This document shows positions 22,601 through 31,402 of a DNA stretch of 64,000 nt, one piece after another (positions within the stretch are counted from its first letter, which is position 1; the number at the start of each line of letters is the position of its first letter). Origin of the DNA: Nitrosomonas sp. Nm166 (GTDB lineage Bacteria > Pseudomonadota > Gammaproteobacteria > Burkholderiales > Nitrosomonadaceae); the NCBI RefSeq assembly GCF_900112825.1, contig NZ_FONE01000001.1:62001-126000 (forward strand), written 5' to 3'. The translations under genes and the position numbers were made by a program. Under the pieces are notes generated by a model. It made no database searches and was not told the DNA's origin. It saw only the letters and a program-made list of their open reading frames with translations.

Positions 22601-22889
22601 AACCGTAGATTTCCCGGTTCGCCGCGATCAGCGTCATCGCCTGTCGCCGGTCAGACAGCTTTTCCAATGCGCTCTCAATGGCCGTATGAGGAATTTTCGG
22701 ATTCAAACGCCTCGCCGCTGCACGCACCCGGTCTGCCAAAATCACATCGCGCTTGCTGGAACGATTCGAACCGTCGTTCAAGTCCTCTGCGTTTTCCGTA
22801 TAACAGTCAAGCACGTCGAAGCCGTGCAGATGCTGGAGCTTCTGCACCAAGGCTCGTTCGATCTGATCCTCGGAAATGAAGTTAGGCAT
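19671..22889 (-). CDS. hsdR: Type I restriction enzyme, R subunit
   Basis: 1,072-residue HsdR, the translocase/nuclease of the type I complex. The N-terminal PD-(D/E)xK nuclease region includes LLYVNGIPLVFIELKNSN. The SF2 motor has Walker A (FWHTQGSGKSFSMIFYARK), VVVTDRDDLDGQI, DEAHRTQY, an AFTGTPLLG motif and the QTIARANRV motif VI. The C-terminal helical region binds HsdM. No truncation is seen. It is separated from hsdS by the broken fic gene but lies on the same strand as hsdM and hsdS, and probably in the same unit. Confidence 0.94.
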   Translation of the reverse strand: MPNFISEDQIERALVQKLQHLHGFDVLDCYTENAEDLNDGSNRSSKRDVILADRVRAAARRLNPKIPHTAIESALEKLSDRRQAMTLIAANREIYGLLRDGIPVEFDDDTGQRQQQRIYLLDFNAPENNRYLAVTQLWVKGERGFRRPDVLLYVNGIPLVFIELKNSNVKLRNAFDDNLTAYKAEIPQLFLTNVFCVLSNAIETKVGSITAQWEHFFNWLRADDEKEKIDRTAIQEQGTSLEGVLAGLLPRQRLLDYVENFVLYYKDSSKIIAQNHQFIGVNRAYGVFLKRGKLDGKLGVFWHTQGSGKSFSMIFYARKIFRKQTGNFTFVVVTDRDDLDGQIYRNFLHTGTVGKAEAAQPKNGEEMRKFLGQNKRVVFTLIQKFRWPQGQEYPELSARDDIIVIVDEAHRTQYKSLAENMRKGLPKAQYLAFTGTPLLGRERKTNAWFGGYVSEYNFQQSMDDGATVPLFYQKRVPEVLIQNEGLSEEFYQILEDENLDEAQQAKLEQRFAKEVEVIKRDSRLETIARDIVYHFPRRGYLGKGMVVSVDKFTAVKMYDKVQRLWKEEITSLLGTIHKSTHDAEKRRLKQMVEYMRAVEMAVVVSEDADEGLNIQPHRERMNRVDEHGHDIEYNFKDAEHPLQLVFVCAMWLTGFDAPTVSTLYLDKPMQGHTLMQTIARANRVTSWKFNGIEKCNGEIVDYYNVFRNMKLALRDYAQGQNEEDEPPVKEKAELFCLLDDAIEQGLAFCHEKGVSLNDVLNGSDVFKNIAKFNQFADTLLANDDWRKAFNVYENTVSSLYEACKPEIMKRDNRGKVCAVAVFQYLRGVIDSLIEQQDIDAVTRKIAELLDQSVVVDGAETLSSQQETPEYQLIKKGKTWDLSKINFDKLREEFKQAAYKHIEIADLRAFLQHKLELMLQQNATRTDFVQRLQQIIDTYNAGGSSAENYYEDLMKFTEDLRAEDERHIREGLTEDELELFDLLKKDKMTQDETQKVKLAAKSLLHRLLQEHPKVLVQDWYKDTQTQRVVRSTVEQVLDRDLPQSYDRVLFREKCDNIFHLMLDYASHGRKWAA

Positions 22890-22977
22890 CAGCGTTCAAA
22901 AGTTTCCGGTTTATAAATAAAAAAACAAGCTTTCATTTAACTAAGCCATCACTTAAGTTAAGGGAAATGGATTTCCC

Positions 22978-24110
22978 TTAACTAGTGAACAAGGTTAAGT
23001 AACGATAAAACACGTAAGCGCGTCCACGTTGCTGTCCGGTGATTTCCTGCAATAGCCCTAATTGTTCGAAATCCCGGATCAAGGCATTCGCTGTTGGCGA
23101 ACTCACGGATAGATTTCGCTCAATGTCAGCCGCCGACACAATGGGCTTACGATACAATAAATTCAACAACTGCCGCGCATTGGCAGCGCGTTTGCCCAAT
23201 GTCAGCACAGCGAGCTCCACCTCGGTGCGCAGCGCCAATACCTGCCCGAAAACGTCGCGTCCCTTGGTCGCGGTTTCCGCCACACCTTGCAAAAAGAAGC
23301 GCACCCAGTGAATCAGGTCGTTCGATACCCGCACGCCCATCAGTGCATCATAATAACTCGCCCGGTTGCGTTCGAAAAAATCCGACAAATACAACGATGG
23401 TTTCTCCAACAAGCGGTGGCTAACCAGATACAAAGGAATGAGCAAGCGGCCAATACGCCCATTGCCGTCAAGAAACGGGTGGATGGTTTCGAACTGATAA
23501 TGACTGATCGCCACGCGAATCAAGTGCGGCACCACAATTTCCTCATTGTGCCAGAATGCTTCCAGATCGCTCATCAAATCAGGCACGCTATCCGCATGGC
23601 AGGGAATAAACGCGGCATCCGCCAGGCTGGAACCGCCAATCCAGTTTTGGCTGGTGCGAAACTCGCCCGGCAGCTTATGCTCTCCGCGCACGCCGCGCAT
23701 CAGGATTTCATGCGTTTGTTTCAGCAGCCGGTTCGACAGCGGCAGACGTTTTAATTCAGCAACCGCGCTATTCACAGCATCAATGTAATTACGCACCTCG
23801 CGCCAGTCATTGCGTTTTTCCGGTGAATCTGATCTTCCGACATCAGCGCCTCATCGATACCGGTCTGCGTGCCTTCAATGCGGCTGGAAGTCTGCGCCTC
23901 CTTCACCACGTGCATTTCAATAAACAAATCAATATCCGGCACGATCAAAGAAAAAGCATTCAATTCCCCGAGCGCCCGGTTAGCCGCTTCCAGCAGGGCG
24001 TTGATGGTCGCATCTTCCCATACCCATTCATGATTCACCGGTACCGGTTCGAAACTCTTGTACTGATAGCGCTGCTGCCAAGCACCGGCTTTAAATGTTT
24101 CAAATTTCAT
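22978..24110 (-). pseudogene. Fic-domain protein, frameshifted
   Basis: Class II-type Fic (AMP transferase) gene broken by an apparent one-base deletion near 23821-23828. The upstream frame (24110 to 23772) holds the N-terminal region with the inhibitory helix motif TSSRIEGTQT and fails after MSEDQIH. The downstream frame resumes as PEKRNDWREVRNYID and runs to 22978. It has the intact catalytic motif HPFLDGNGRIGR and a C-terminal winged-helix-like part (VSAADIERNLSVSSPTANALIRDF). The first frame overlaps the hsdS stop by 4 bases. A GTG at 23796 could start a separate catalytic fragment. Sequencing error is an alternative. Confidence 0.85.
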
Positions 24111-25411
24111 GAATGCTCTTCCATGCCGGGCGGTAATTTGATATCGAGATGTTCGACCGACAGTTTGCCGGAGATGAGGCGGGGGAGAAGCATATCTCGC
24201 ATTTTAACCAGTTGCGTGTTTGCTTTTCCTAACAGATCAGCTTCCGCATAGAGCGGTTCAGCAATTGGCGCAAATTTGTTTTGTAATTGTATTGGCGGAA
24301 TAATGATTTTCTGCTGCGTTATTAAATCCGGCTTCAAATGTAAAACGTTCGCACCATTGGCAAATTCTTTTATGAAATTGGCAAAACCTGAATGCCTCAT
24401 GTAAGCGTATAAAAAAGTCTTGTGAATGTTTTTTGGTACCAGCTTTACTGTATCAAGAGAGATGACAGCACCTTTCTCCCCTAGATCAGGCATACGAGCA
24501 ACTCGGCCAATAACTGCCCGGTCTTGTGTCATGTCCGTTACGGCCATCACAACATCATTCTGATAAACCACCTGCTCTGATCTGTACCGCCCTGAATAAT
24601 ACTTCAATCCATCTTCACGATAGCCACCGCCACGATTAAAGGACTTGAGGCTGATAAAAGGCATGTGTCCTCTATCGTCTGTTAGCTCCTCGGCAGCATA
24701 GGATTTGCCTTTCACTAAACTAAAAAACATGGATGCTTTGTCAAAGCTCCATCCTTCCGGCACACCTTTGACCTTCTTCACCTTCTCATGACCCGGAAAG
24801 CGCATGCGCACAAACCATTCGCGGTAGATTTCCTCGGCCATCTTCTCCAGCAGCGCGATGCGCCGCTGGTTGTTTTCGATCAGTTCGTCGTAGGCGGTGA
24901 GAGTAGCCGTAATTTTTTTCTGAGCTACGATGGGCAGAGCTGGAAAGCTTATTCGACGAACGATATCCTGATTTAGTGAACTCATGGTTGCACCAAATGA
25001 ACAGAGTGCTTGCATCCAGTCCTGATGTGCTTTTGTCTTGAAGTAATGGGACAGATATCGCCCACAAATATCCTGACTTTTGATCCGTAGGCGTAGACAA
25101 TCCGACCCTTGAATCCATCCATTGACGGTTTCGTCGATGAGTGCATGCCGTTCCACTGCACCTTTGCGCCCAAATACAATATCGCCCTTGCGCAGGCGAT
25201 GTTGATGGAGTTTCTCTGCCTTGGCATCGTTGAGATATTCGAGGTCTTCCTTCTTTACGTCTCCGAAGCCAATGTTGCGGACATTAATAACAGGAATACC
25301 CTTATCAACGTATTCGCTGGCTTTGAGTTGTGTACCGAAGGGACCTGTTTGCAAACTGACCTCACCAAGGTTTTCTAATTCTGCGATTGTACGAAAGGAG
25401 TGGGAACTCAT
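24107..25411 (-). CDS. hsdS: Type I restriction-modification, S subunit
   Basis: 434-residue specificity subunit with two target-recognition domains separated by helical spacers. The first spacer contains FPALPIVAQKKITATLTAYDELIENNQRRIALLEKMAEEIYREWF, written here only as its span, residues ~155-199; the second ends with LLPRLISGKLSVEHLD. The start overlaps the hsdM stop by 4 bases (ATGA) and the stop overlaps fic, so translation is coupled. The recognition sequence cannot be predicted by eye. Confidence 0.92.
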   Translation of the reverse strand: MSSHSFRTIAELENLGEVSLQTGPFGTQLKASEYVDKGIPVINVRNIGFGDVKKEDLEYLNDAKAEKLHQHRLRKGDIVFGRKGAVERHALIDETVNGWIQGSDCLRLRIKSQDICGRYLSHYFKTKAHQDWMQALCSFGATMSSLNQDIVRRISFPALPIVAQKKITATLTAYDELIENNQRRIALLEKMAEEIYREWFVRMRFPGHEKVKKVKGVPEGWSFDKASMFFSLVKGKSYAAEELTDDRGHMPFISLKSFNRGGGYREDGLKYYSGRYRSEQVVYQNDVVMAVTDMTQDRAVIGRVARMPDLGEKGAVISLDTVKLVPKNIHKTFLYAYMRHSGFANFIKEFANGANVLHLKPDLITQQKIIIPPIQLQNKFAPIAEPLYAEADLLGKANTQLVKMRDMLLPRLISGKLSVEHLDIKLPPGMEEHS

Positions 25412-27588
25412 AAATCTCCTACAATCTGTGCGACATTATGACCGATCACTGCTTCTAGCTCTCTCGCTATATCATTCAGGCCGGACAATTCATCATTCAT
25501 CGCCAGCAGTTCTGCAATAAACTCTTCCTCGCTCTTGCCATCTTCCTCAATCACCACGCCGACATAGCGCCCCGGGTTCAGCGAGTAATCCTGTTCCTTC
25601 ACTTCCTCAGGCGTGGCCAGTTTGCACAGGCCGGTGACATCCTCGTATTGTGCGTTGGGAAAGCGTTCCTGCAGCCAGTGGATATGCTGAAAGTAAAGTT
25701 CGGCATTTTTCACTTCCTGGTGCAGTTCTTCCAGTGCGGTCCTGAGCGTGCGGGTACGCCGGTCGGTTGAGGTGCGCTTGCCTTCCTGTTGCGCCTGTTC
25801 GGTTTGCTGCTTTTCATGCTGGCGCACGGTCTTGTCCAGGCGCTTCAAGCCATCGTGCAGTGCGGTAAAGAACGGATCGAATATGGCGCGCAGTTGTTGT
25901 TGTGCTTGGTTAATGGTGTTGATGGAAGATTCCTCACATGCGTTCGGAATGACATTGTCATTTCCGCCACCTTGACTGTCATTTCGACCAGCGGGAGAAA
26001 TCTTGTAGTGGGCTAAAGATCCCTCGCATCCCCCCGGAATGACACTCAAGTTTTGTTGCAGGTATTGCTGATAGTGACTCTGGAGTTTGTCCAATTCCGC
26101 CCAGTGCTGCACTAACTCACCCACCGCCCGTTTGCCCGCTGCATCGTCCAGCACGGCCAGCAATTGCGTGCAAACCGGTTCGACTTTGGTTTGGTTTTCA
26201 ACCAATTGTTTCATGCCCGCGGCAAAGTAACGGCCGATCAGTTGCACAAATTTTCCGCGCTGGCCTTTGTGCAAGTGGCTGATGATGGCGATGTTCTGGA
26301 TCTGTTCTTCGCTGAATTCGCGGTGCGCCCGGTCGATCTGGGTGAAGATGTTGCGCGCATCGATGAACAAAATCCTGTTGTCGTTCTTGGCTTTATCGAA
26401 AAACCACAGCGTCGCCGGGAGCGTGACGGTGTAGAACATGTTCGACGGCAGCGTCAGCACGGCGTAGATGAGATTCTGCTCGATCAGCGTTTTACGGATG
26501 TCGGCTTCGGAGTGGCGCGCATCGGAGGCCGAGTTCGCCATCACCAATGCGGCGCGGCCTTGCGGCTTGAGTGAAGTAGCGAACAGGCTGATCCACAGGT
26601 AGTTGCCGTTCGGCACTGTTTCCTTGCCTTCATCGGCTTTCTTCACTTTCGACTTGTTGCGCGGGATGCCATAGGTATTGAAGCGTTTGTCCTTTTCCAC
26701 GCTGGAGAGGCTCACGTCGTCGACGTTGAACGGCGGATTGGCGAGCACGTAATCGAAGCGCCCGAAACTGTCATACGGGTCTTCATAATAAGTGTTGGCC
26801 TGCTTGATCTCGCCGCGCAGGCCGTTGACCGCCAGATTCATGCGCGCCAGCTTGACGGTATCCTGCGTTTTTTCCTGGCCGCAGACATACACGCCACTGT
26901 CCGCACCTTTCAGTTCATTACGATGCGCTTCGATGAACTGGGCGGATTGCACGAACATACCGCCGGAACCGCAGGCGGGATCGAACACTTTGCCGCCGTG
27001 CGGTTCGATGATCTCGACCATCAGGCGCACCACGGAACGCGGCGTGAAGAATTCACCGCCCTTCTGGCCTTCGCTGCGCGCGAATTCGCCCAGGAAGTAT
27101 TCGTAGATCTGGCCGAACAGGTCGCCGCTGGCATTCTTGGGAATGTCGGCAAACGTTTTCAGCAGTTGTTTGGGAAGTAGCTTGTCGGTGCGCGTCAGTG
27201 CCGCATATTCTTCTTTCGGCAGCACGCCTTCGAGTTCCGGTTTGTATTGCTCGATCGACTTCATCGCTTCCTTGAGTGCCATGGCGATGTCTTTTTCTTC
27301 CGGCAGATTCAACAAGTATTCGTAACGCGCATGATCGGGCAGATAAAAGCCGCATTTTTCGATCGCGATTTCCGACATCGGTTTCTCGCGGCGCGTACCT
27401 TGCAGCTGCTGATATTCGGCTTCGATTTGCTTTACATGCTGACTGTATTTATTGTCGGCAAATTTAAGAAAAATCAGTCCCAGCACCGGTGTGGAATATT
27501 CGCTCGACTTCAGGTCGGAATTCGCGCGCAGTTTGTCGGCGGCACTCCACAGATCAGCTTCCAGTTTCTTCAGTTGATATTTGTTCAT
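25408..27588 (-). CDS. hsdM: Type I restriction-modification, M subunit (N6-adenine methyltransferase)
   Basis: 726-residue HsdM. The N-terminal helical domain (MNKYQLKKLEADLWSAADKL) precedes the methyltransferase core with motif I DPACGSGGMF and motif IV VLANPPFNV (NPPF, for N6-adenine). A C-terminal coiled-coil extension contacts HsdS. Residues ~516-555 (VIPGGCEGSLAHYK...NACEESS) are encoded by a palindromic dispersed repeat inserted without breaking the frame; this explains part of the extra length. It is the first gene of the RM unit. Confidence 0.93.
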   Translation of the reverse strand: MNKYQLKKLEADLWSAADKLRANSDLKSSEYSTPVLGLIFLKFADNKYSQHVKQIEAEYQQLQGTRREKPMSEIAIEKCGFYLPDHARYEYLLNLPEEKDIAMALKEAMKSIEQYKPELEGVLPKEEYAALTRTDKLLPKQLLKTFADIPKNASGDLFGQIYEYFLGEFARSEGQKGGEFFTPRSVVRLMVEIIEPHGGKVFDPACGSGGMFVQSAQFIEAHRNELKGADSGVYVCGQEKTQDTVKLARMNLAVNGLRGEIKQANTYYEDPYDSFGRFDYVLANPPFNVDDVSLSSVEKDKRFNTYGIPRNKSKVKKADEGKETVPNGNYLWISLFATSLKPQGRAALVMANSASDARHSEADIRKTLIEQNLIYAVLTLPSNMFYTVTLPATLWFFDKAKNDNRILFIDARNIFTQIDRAHREFSEEQIQNIAIISHLHKGQRGKFVQLIGRYFAAGMKQLVENQTKVEPVCTQLLAVLDDAAGKRAVGELVQHWAELDKLQSHYQQYLQQNLSVIPGGCEGSLAHYKISPAGRNDSQGGGNDNVIPNACEESSINTINQAQQQLRAIFDPFFTALHDGLKRLDKTVRQHEKQQTEQAQQEGKRTSTDRRTRTLRTALEELHQEVKNAELYFQHIHWLQERFPNAQYEDVTGLCKLATPEEVKEQDYSLNPGRYVGVVIEEDGKSEEEFIAELLAMNDELSGLNDIARELEAVIGHNVAQIVGDL
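25927..26043. repeat. Palindromic dispersed repeat inside hsdM
   Basis: Three related ~27-base units in alternating orientation: 25927-25953 (AGATTCCTC...TCGGAATGAC), 25978-26003 reversed (GTCATTTCGA...AGAAATCT) and 26017-26043 (AGATCCCTCG...CGGAATGAC). Another copy of the unit stands alone at 29857-29882. Such units form hairpins and are typical small non-autonomous elements. The insertion keeps the hsdM frame open. Confidence 0.8.
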
Positions 27589-27716
27589 GAATCTTATTGA
27601 TTATTTTGTTATTCCAGAAGCGCAGCTATGTTAAAACAAAATCATTGCGATGGATGACATTTAAGAGTAAAACTTTAGTTGACCGGATCAATAACTTCAA
27701 GATAGGAGGAATGATA

Positions 27717-29678
27717 ATGGTAACTCCATTTGCAACTGAGATTTTGCAACAAGCGCTTCCCCGCAGCATTCGCTCAGATGTGTCACTGCCGCGGCGGCAG
27801 CAATATTATCCCTCACCTGCTGACTGGCGCGATGAGGTGCTCTATTTCTTGCTGATTGATCGCTTTAGTGATGGCCAGGAAGACAGACGGCCGTTGCTTG
27901 ACCGGAAAAATCGCAAAGCGGCGCGGCCGCCAGGGCATGACGGGCAGGATTGGCGCTGGGATCGCTGGGCGGAATCCGGAGCTTTCCGCTGGCAAGGCGG
28001 CACGTTCAAAGGGGTTGAATCCAAGCTTGATTATCTCAAGGCGCTCGGTATCTCAACCATCTGGTTGAGCCCCGTTTTCCGGCAGCGCGGACATCTCGAT
28101 ACGTTCCACGGCTATGGCATTCAGCACTTTCTGGATGTGGATCCCCACTTTGGCACGCGTTCAGATCTGGTTGATCTGGTCGCGGCGGCTCACCAGCAGG
28201 GTATCCGCATTATCCTTGACATCATCTTTAATCATTCCGGGTTTAATTGGGTTTACCCCAACGGTAGCGCAACACCCGCATTCAAACCCTTTCCGCAGCG
28301 TTATGATTTTGGCTCATGGCTGGGTCAGACAGGACAGTCCATTGGCGCAACCGTCCGCAATGGGGATGAAGGCGTGTGGCCGCAAGAATTTCAGGATCCT
28401 AATTGTTACAGCCGTGCCGGATTAGGTGATCTGGGTAGCGGCAGCCTGGAAGATCGGCATGCAGAACATAAACGCACGGATTTCTTCACGCTGCGTGACT
28501 TTGATCTGGATCATGCAGATGTACTGAGTAACCTGGCCGAGTGCTATAAATACTGGATTGCACTGACTGATTGTGACGGCTTTCGTATCGATACGCTCAA
28601 GCATGTCTCGTTTGAGCACGGCCGTAATTTCTGCGGCACCATCAAGGAGTTTTCAGCCAACATTGGCAAAGCAAATTTCCTGCTCGTTGGCGAGGTGGCC
28701 GGTGGTGATTTTGCGCAGGATCGCTATCTCGATGTGCTGGGACGCAATCTTGACGCGGCGCTCGATATCGGCGGCATGCGGCCAACCCTGCACTTTGTTG
28801 CTAAAGGGCTCATGCGCGCAGATGCTTATTTTTCCGGCTTTGATCCAGGAAATGCCGAAATGGGCTCACACCGGAATATTGGTCAGCGGCATGTTTCCAT
28901 TCTCGACGATCATGACCATGTGATCGGTGAAAAAACCCGCTTCTGCAGCGAAGCCACTTCCGATCAGCAAATTGCCGCTGCCGTGGCGATTCAGTTATTC
29001 ACCCTCGGTATTCCCTGCATTTATTATGGTACCGAGCAATCATTCGCCGGCCCGGAAGAATCGGAGCGAAAATTTCTGCCAGGATACAAAGGCGGCGATC
29101 ATGCTGACCGTTATTTGCGTGAAGCGATGTTCGGGCCATTGCACCCCAGACGTGCTGGCCTGGCGGGACTCGAAGCCAGTACAGATGACGAAGACTCCAC
29201 TTTACCCGGCTTTGGGCCTTTTGGTACGGCGGGAGCACACTGTTTCCAGACTGATTTCCCGACTTACCGACGCATCGCGGCGCTCACAGCCCTGCGCAAA
29301 CAATTTCCAGTCTTGCGTCAGGGCCGGCAATATTTGCGCCCTATCGCTAATTTTGGTGCGCCTTTTGGGCTTGGCGCCGCAGGCGAAATCGTCGCATGGT
29401 CGCGCATTCTCAATGACGAGGAAGCGCTTTGTATCGTCAATTCGCATGGGCATGAAGCTCGCGGCGGCGATGTGATCGTCGATGCCGATCTCAATCCAAC
29501 CGGCAGTGCAATGGTGGTGAAGGTGAATACACAAGAAACGGCAAATGGCTCTTCTGCCGGAATTTCTCACCCCATCGGTTCTCATCTGCCAGTGAAACGA
29601 ATGAATAATGGTACAGCGTATGTGGAGATCAGGAATGTGCAGCCATCTGAGGTACTGGTGCTCGTCAATCACCCTTAG
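27717..29678 (+). CDS. GH13 alpha-amylase family glycosidase
   Basis: 653-residue alpha-glucan-active enzyme with the GH13 barrel: EVLYFLLIDRFSDG (first strand), region I DIIFNHSGF, region II GFRIDTLKH with the nucleophile Asp, region III LVGEV with the acid/base Glu, and region IV ILDDHDHV with the third carboxylate. No signal peptide is evident, so it is probably cytoplasmic. ATG 27717 is preceded by AGGAGG at 7-base spacing; an ATG at 27711 touches that site. Whether it acts on glycogen, trehalose or sucrose-type substrates is unclear. It stands alone beside the RM locus. Confidence 0.87.
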   Translation: MVTPFATEILQQALPRSIRSDVSLPRRQQYYPSPADWRDEVLYFLLIDRFSDGQEDRRPLLDRKNRKAARPPGHDGQDWRWDRWAESGAFRWQGGTFKGVESKLDYLKALGISTIWLSPVFRQRGHLDTFHGYGIQHFLDVDPHFGTRSDLVDLVAAAHQQGIRIILDIIFNHSGFNWVYPNGSATPAFKPFPQRYDFGSWLGQTGQSIGATVRNGDEGVWPQEFQDPNCYSRAGLGDLGSGSLEDRHAEHKRTDFFTLRDFDLDHADVLSNLAECYKYWIALTDCDGFRIDTLKHVSFEHGRNFCGTIKEFSANIGKANFLLVGEVAGGDFAQDRYLDVLGRNLDAALDIGGMRPTLHFVAKGLMRADAYFSGFDPGNAEMGSHRNIGQRHVSILDDHDHVIGEKTRFCSEATSDQQIAAAVAIQLFTLGIPCIYYGTEQSFAGPEESERKFLPGYKGGDHADRYLREAMFGPLHPRRAGLAGLEASTDDEDSTLPGFGPFGTAGAHCFQTDFPTYRRIAALTALRKQFPVLRQGRQYLRPIANFGAPFGLGAAGEIVAWSRILNDEEALCIVNSHGHEARGGDVIVDADLNPTGSAMVVKVNTQETANGSSAGISHPIGSHLPVKRMNNGTAYVEIRNVQPSEVLVLVNHP

Positions 29679-29723
29679 CTATCGATTAGTCACCGATTTG
29701 ACATCATGGTCAGTAGCACTTCA

Positions 29724-29766
29724 CAGATCGGCTTCCAGCTTTCTCAGTCGATCTTTGTTCCTGATC
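29724..29766 (-). pseudogene. Remnant of a second hsdM 5' end
   Basis: These 43 bases are nearly the same as 27550-27592, the start of hsdM. On the minus strand they read RNKDRLRKLEADL against MNKYQLKKLEADL of the intact HsdM. No further HsdM similarity continues. It probably marks an older or exchanged type I locus flanking the amylase gene. Confidence 0.65.
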
Positions 29767-29856
29767 CCGAACTAACGGCATTGTTGCTCGGTCGTATTAT
29801 TTTGGAGTAGTTCTCATTCTGTACTTAGAGCGAGAAATCAATGGTTGATTCACTAA

Positions 29857-29882
29857 AGATTCCTCGCCGTGCTCGGAATGAC
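29857..29882. repeat. Single unit of the palindromic dispersed repeat
   Basis: The 26 bases AGATTCCTCGCCGTGCTCGG plus AATGAC match the unit found three times within hsdM (25927-26043). The rest of the intergenic stretch 29679-29960 holds no gene. Confidence 0.7.
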
Positions 29883-29960
29883 AAGTGCGGGTTATTCAAT
29901 GCTTTTCAAGCAATGCAGTGATAATCAATCTTCAGTCTTCGGGAAAGAGAAACCATACTC

Positions 29961-30503
29961 ATGAAAACCATGCAATCCAGAATCACTTTGCTGTCATTTT
30001 CATCGTTCGTAAAACCGGCTTTCATCCTCGCGCTGATCTTGCTGATTCCCATACCCTCTCAAGCATCCGAAGCTTTGCGCATCAAGCCGCATGAAGCGCC
30101 AGATGTCTGCAACACGGATATCGCTCAGGTCAGGGTCACTGTCAACGGCGTAGGGTCTGGCGGTATTTTAAATGTTGGGCTGTACGATGATCCGGACAAT
30201 TTTCTGTTCAAAAAAGGGCGCAAACGCACCGTGCGTATTCCGGCCGCAGAAGGACAACAAAAGGTGTGTATGAATCTTGAACAAGCCGGCACGTACGCCG
30301 TAGCCGCCTATCACGACAGGGATGGAAACCGTAAATTGAAGCTGCGATGGAATATGTTGCCAGCCGAGCCTTTCGGTTTATCGAATAATCCTGAGCAGCA
30401 GACCGGTTTTCCAAAATTCAGTGACTCCGCATTCACTACCGGTAGCCTTGGGGCAGATATTGTGATTGATCTCAAGCAACCCAAACAACGCCGAATTCAT
30501 TAA
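29961..30503 (+). CDS. Secreted DUF2141 protein
   Basis: 180 residues with a signal peptide (long hydrophobic stretch to about residue 36, SQASEA cleavage-like site). A DUF2141 beta-sandwich domain follows: GGILNVGLYDDPDNFL, then AGTYAVAAYHDRDGN and the family-typical PAEPFGLSNNP. It is probably periplasmic; family function is unknown. The hydrolase gene starts 3 bases after its stop, so the two form an operon. Confidence 0.78.
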   Translation: MKTMQSRITLLSFSSFVKPAFILALILLIPIPSQASEALRIKPHEAPDVCNTDIAQVRVTVNGVGSGGILNVGLYDDPDNFLFKKGRKRTVRIPAAEGQQKVCMNLEQAGTYAVAAYHDRDGNRKLKLRWNMLPAEPFGLSNNPEQQTGFPKFSDSAFTTGSLGADIVIDLKQPKQRRIH

Positions 30504-30506
30504 ATC

Positions 30507-31349
30507 ATGCGCATGCTATTGAGTTTCCTCATCATTATTCTGGTGATGCCTTACGTGTCCATGGCTTTACTGGTCTATATTGACCAATCCCGTCTGGTTT
30601 ATTTTCCACAGCAGCGGATCAGTACTACCCCAAGTACCATCGGGCTGGAGTATACGCCGCTCAATATCACCACAGCCGATGGCGAAACACTGCACGGCTG
30701 GTGGGTGGCCGCGCCCGATGCCAAAGGCACGGTGCTGTTTTTTCACGGCAACGCCGGAAATATTTCCCATCGCATCAATTATCTCAAGATGTTCAATCAG
30801 CTTGGCTATAACACCCTACTGTTTGATTATCGTGGCTATGGCCAAAGCAGCGGCACTCCCTCCGAGTCCGGCACATATCAGGATGCGCAGGCTGTCTGGC
30901 GCTATTTGACTGAGACTCGAAATATTTCACCCGCGCAGATTGCATTATTTGGTGAATCATTGGGAGGGGCAGTTGCCGCCAAGCTGGCTACCCATGAAAA
31001 ACCCGGCTTGCTGGTGCTGGCTTCCGCATTCACTTCCGTTCCCGATCTGGCCACAGAGATTTACCCGTTTTTGCCGGTACGCTGGCTCGCCCGTTTTCAA
31101 TACAATACGCTGGAATCACTGCAATCGATTACCTGTCCGGTTTTTATTGCCCATAGCGTGGAAGATGAAATCGTACCGTTTGCGCATGGTGAGCGTTTGT
31201 TTCAGACAGCCTCAGAACCCAAGCAGTTTCTGACCCTGGAGGGTGGACACAATACCGGCTTTGTTTTTAAGCAGCCAGCCTGGATAAAATCGTTGGGAAC
31301 ATTTATGGATGCTCATATGGTGGATAGGAGAGCTACAGAAAGATTGTGA
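30507..31349 (+). CDS. Membrane-anchored alpha/beta hydrolase
   Basis: 280 residues: an N-terminal membrane helix (about 3-21), then an alpha/beta-hydrolase fold of the BEM46/YfhR-like type. The oxyanion segment is FFHGNAGNISHR, the nucleophile elbow GESLGG (Ser about residue 153), a catalytic Asp lies in SVEDEIVPF and the His in GGHNTGF. The substrate is unknown. It is translationally close to the DUF2141 gene. Confidence 0.83.
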   Translation: MRMLLSFLIIILVMPYVSMALLVYIDQSRLVYFPQQRISTTPSTIGLEYTPLNITTADGETLHGWWVAAPDAKGTVLFFHGNAGNISHRINYLKMFNQLGYNTLLFDYRGYGQSSGTPSESGTYQDAQAVWRYLTETRNISPAQIALFGESLGGAVAAKLATHEKPGLLVLASAFTSVPDLATEIYPFLPVRWLARFQYNTLESLQSITCPVFIAHSVEDEIVPFAHGERLFQTASEPKQFLTLEGGHNTGFVFKQPAWIKSLGTFMDAHMVDRRATERL

Positions 31350-31402
31350 TTATTATCGATTATCATTCAGTTTCAATTGGCAATCGAGAGGAATATCGGC
31401 TT

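Noticed and set aside
21147-22916. 589-residue open frame on the plus strand opposite hsdR
   Set aside because: It is antisense to a complete, motif-bearing HsdR, with His/Arg-rich non-protein-like composition and no recognisable domain.
25927-26043. CRISPR-like repeat array
   Set aside because: Only three units, in alternating orientation and with unequal spacing; this is a palindromic element, not a CRISPR.
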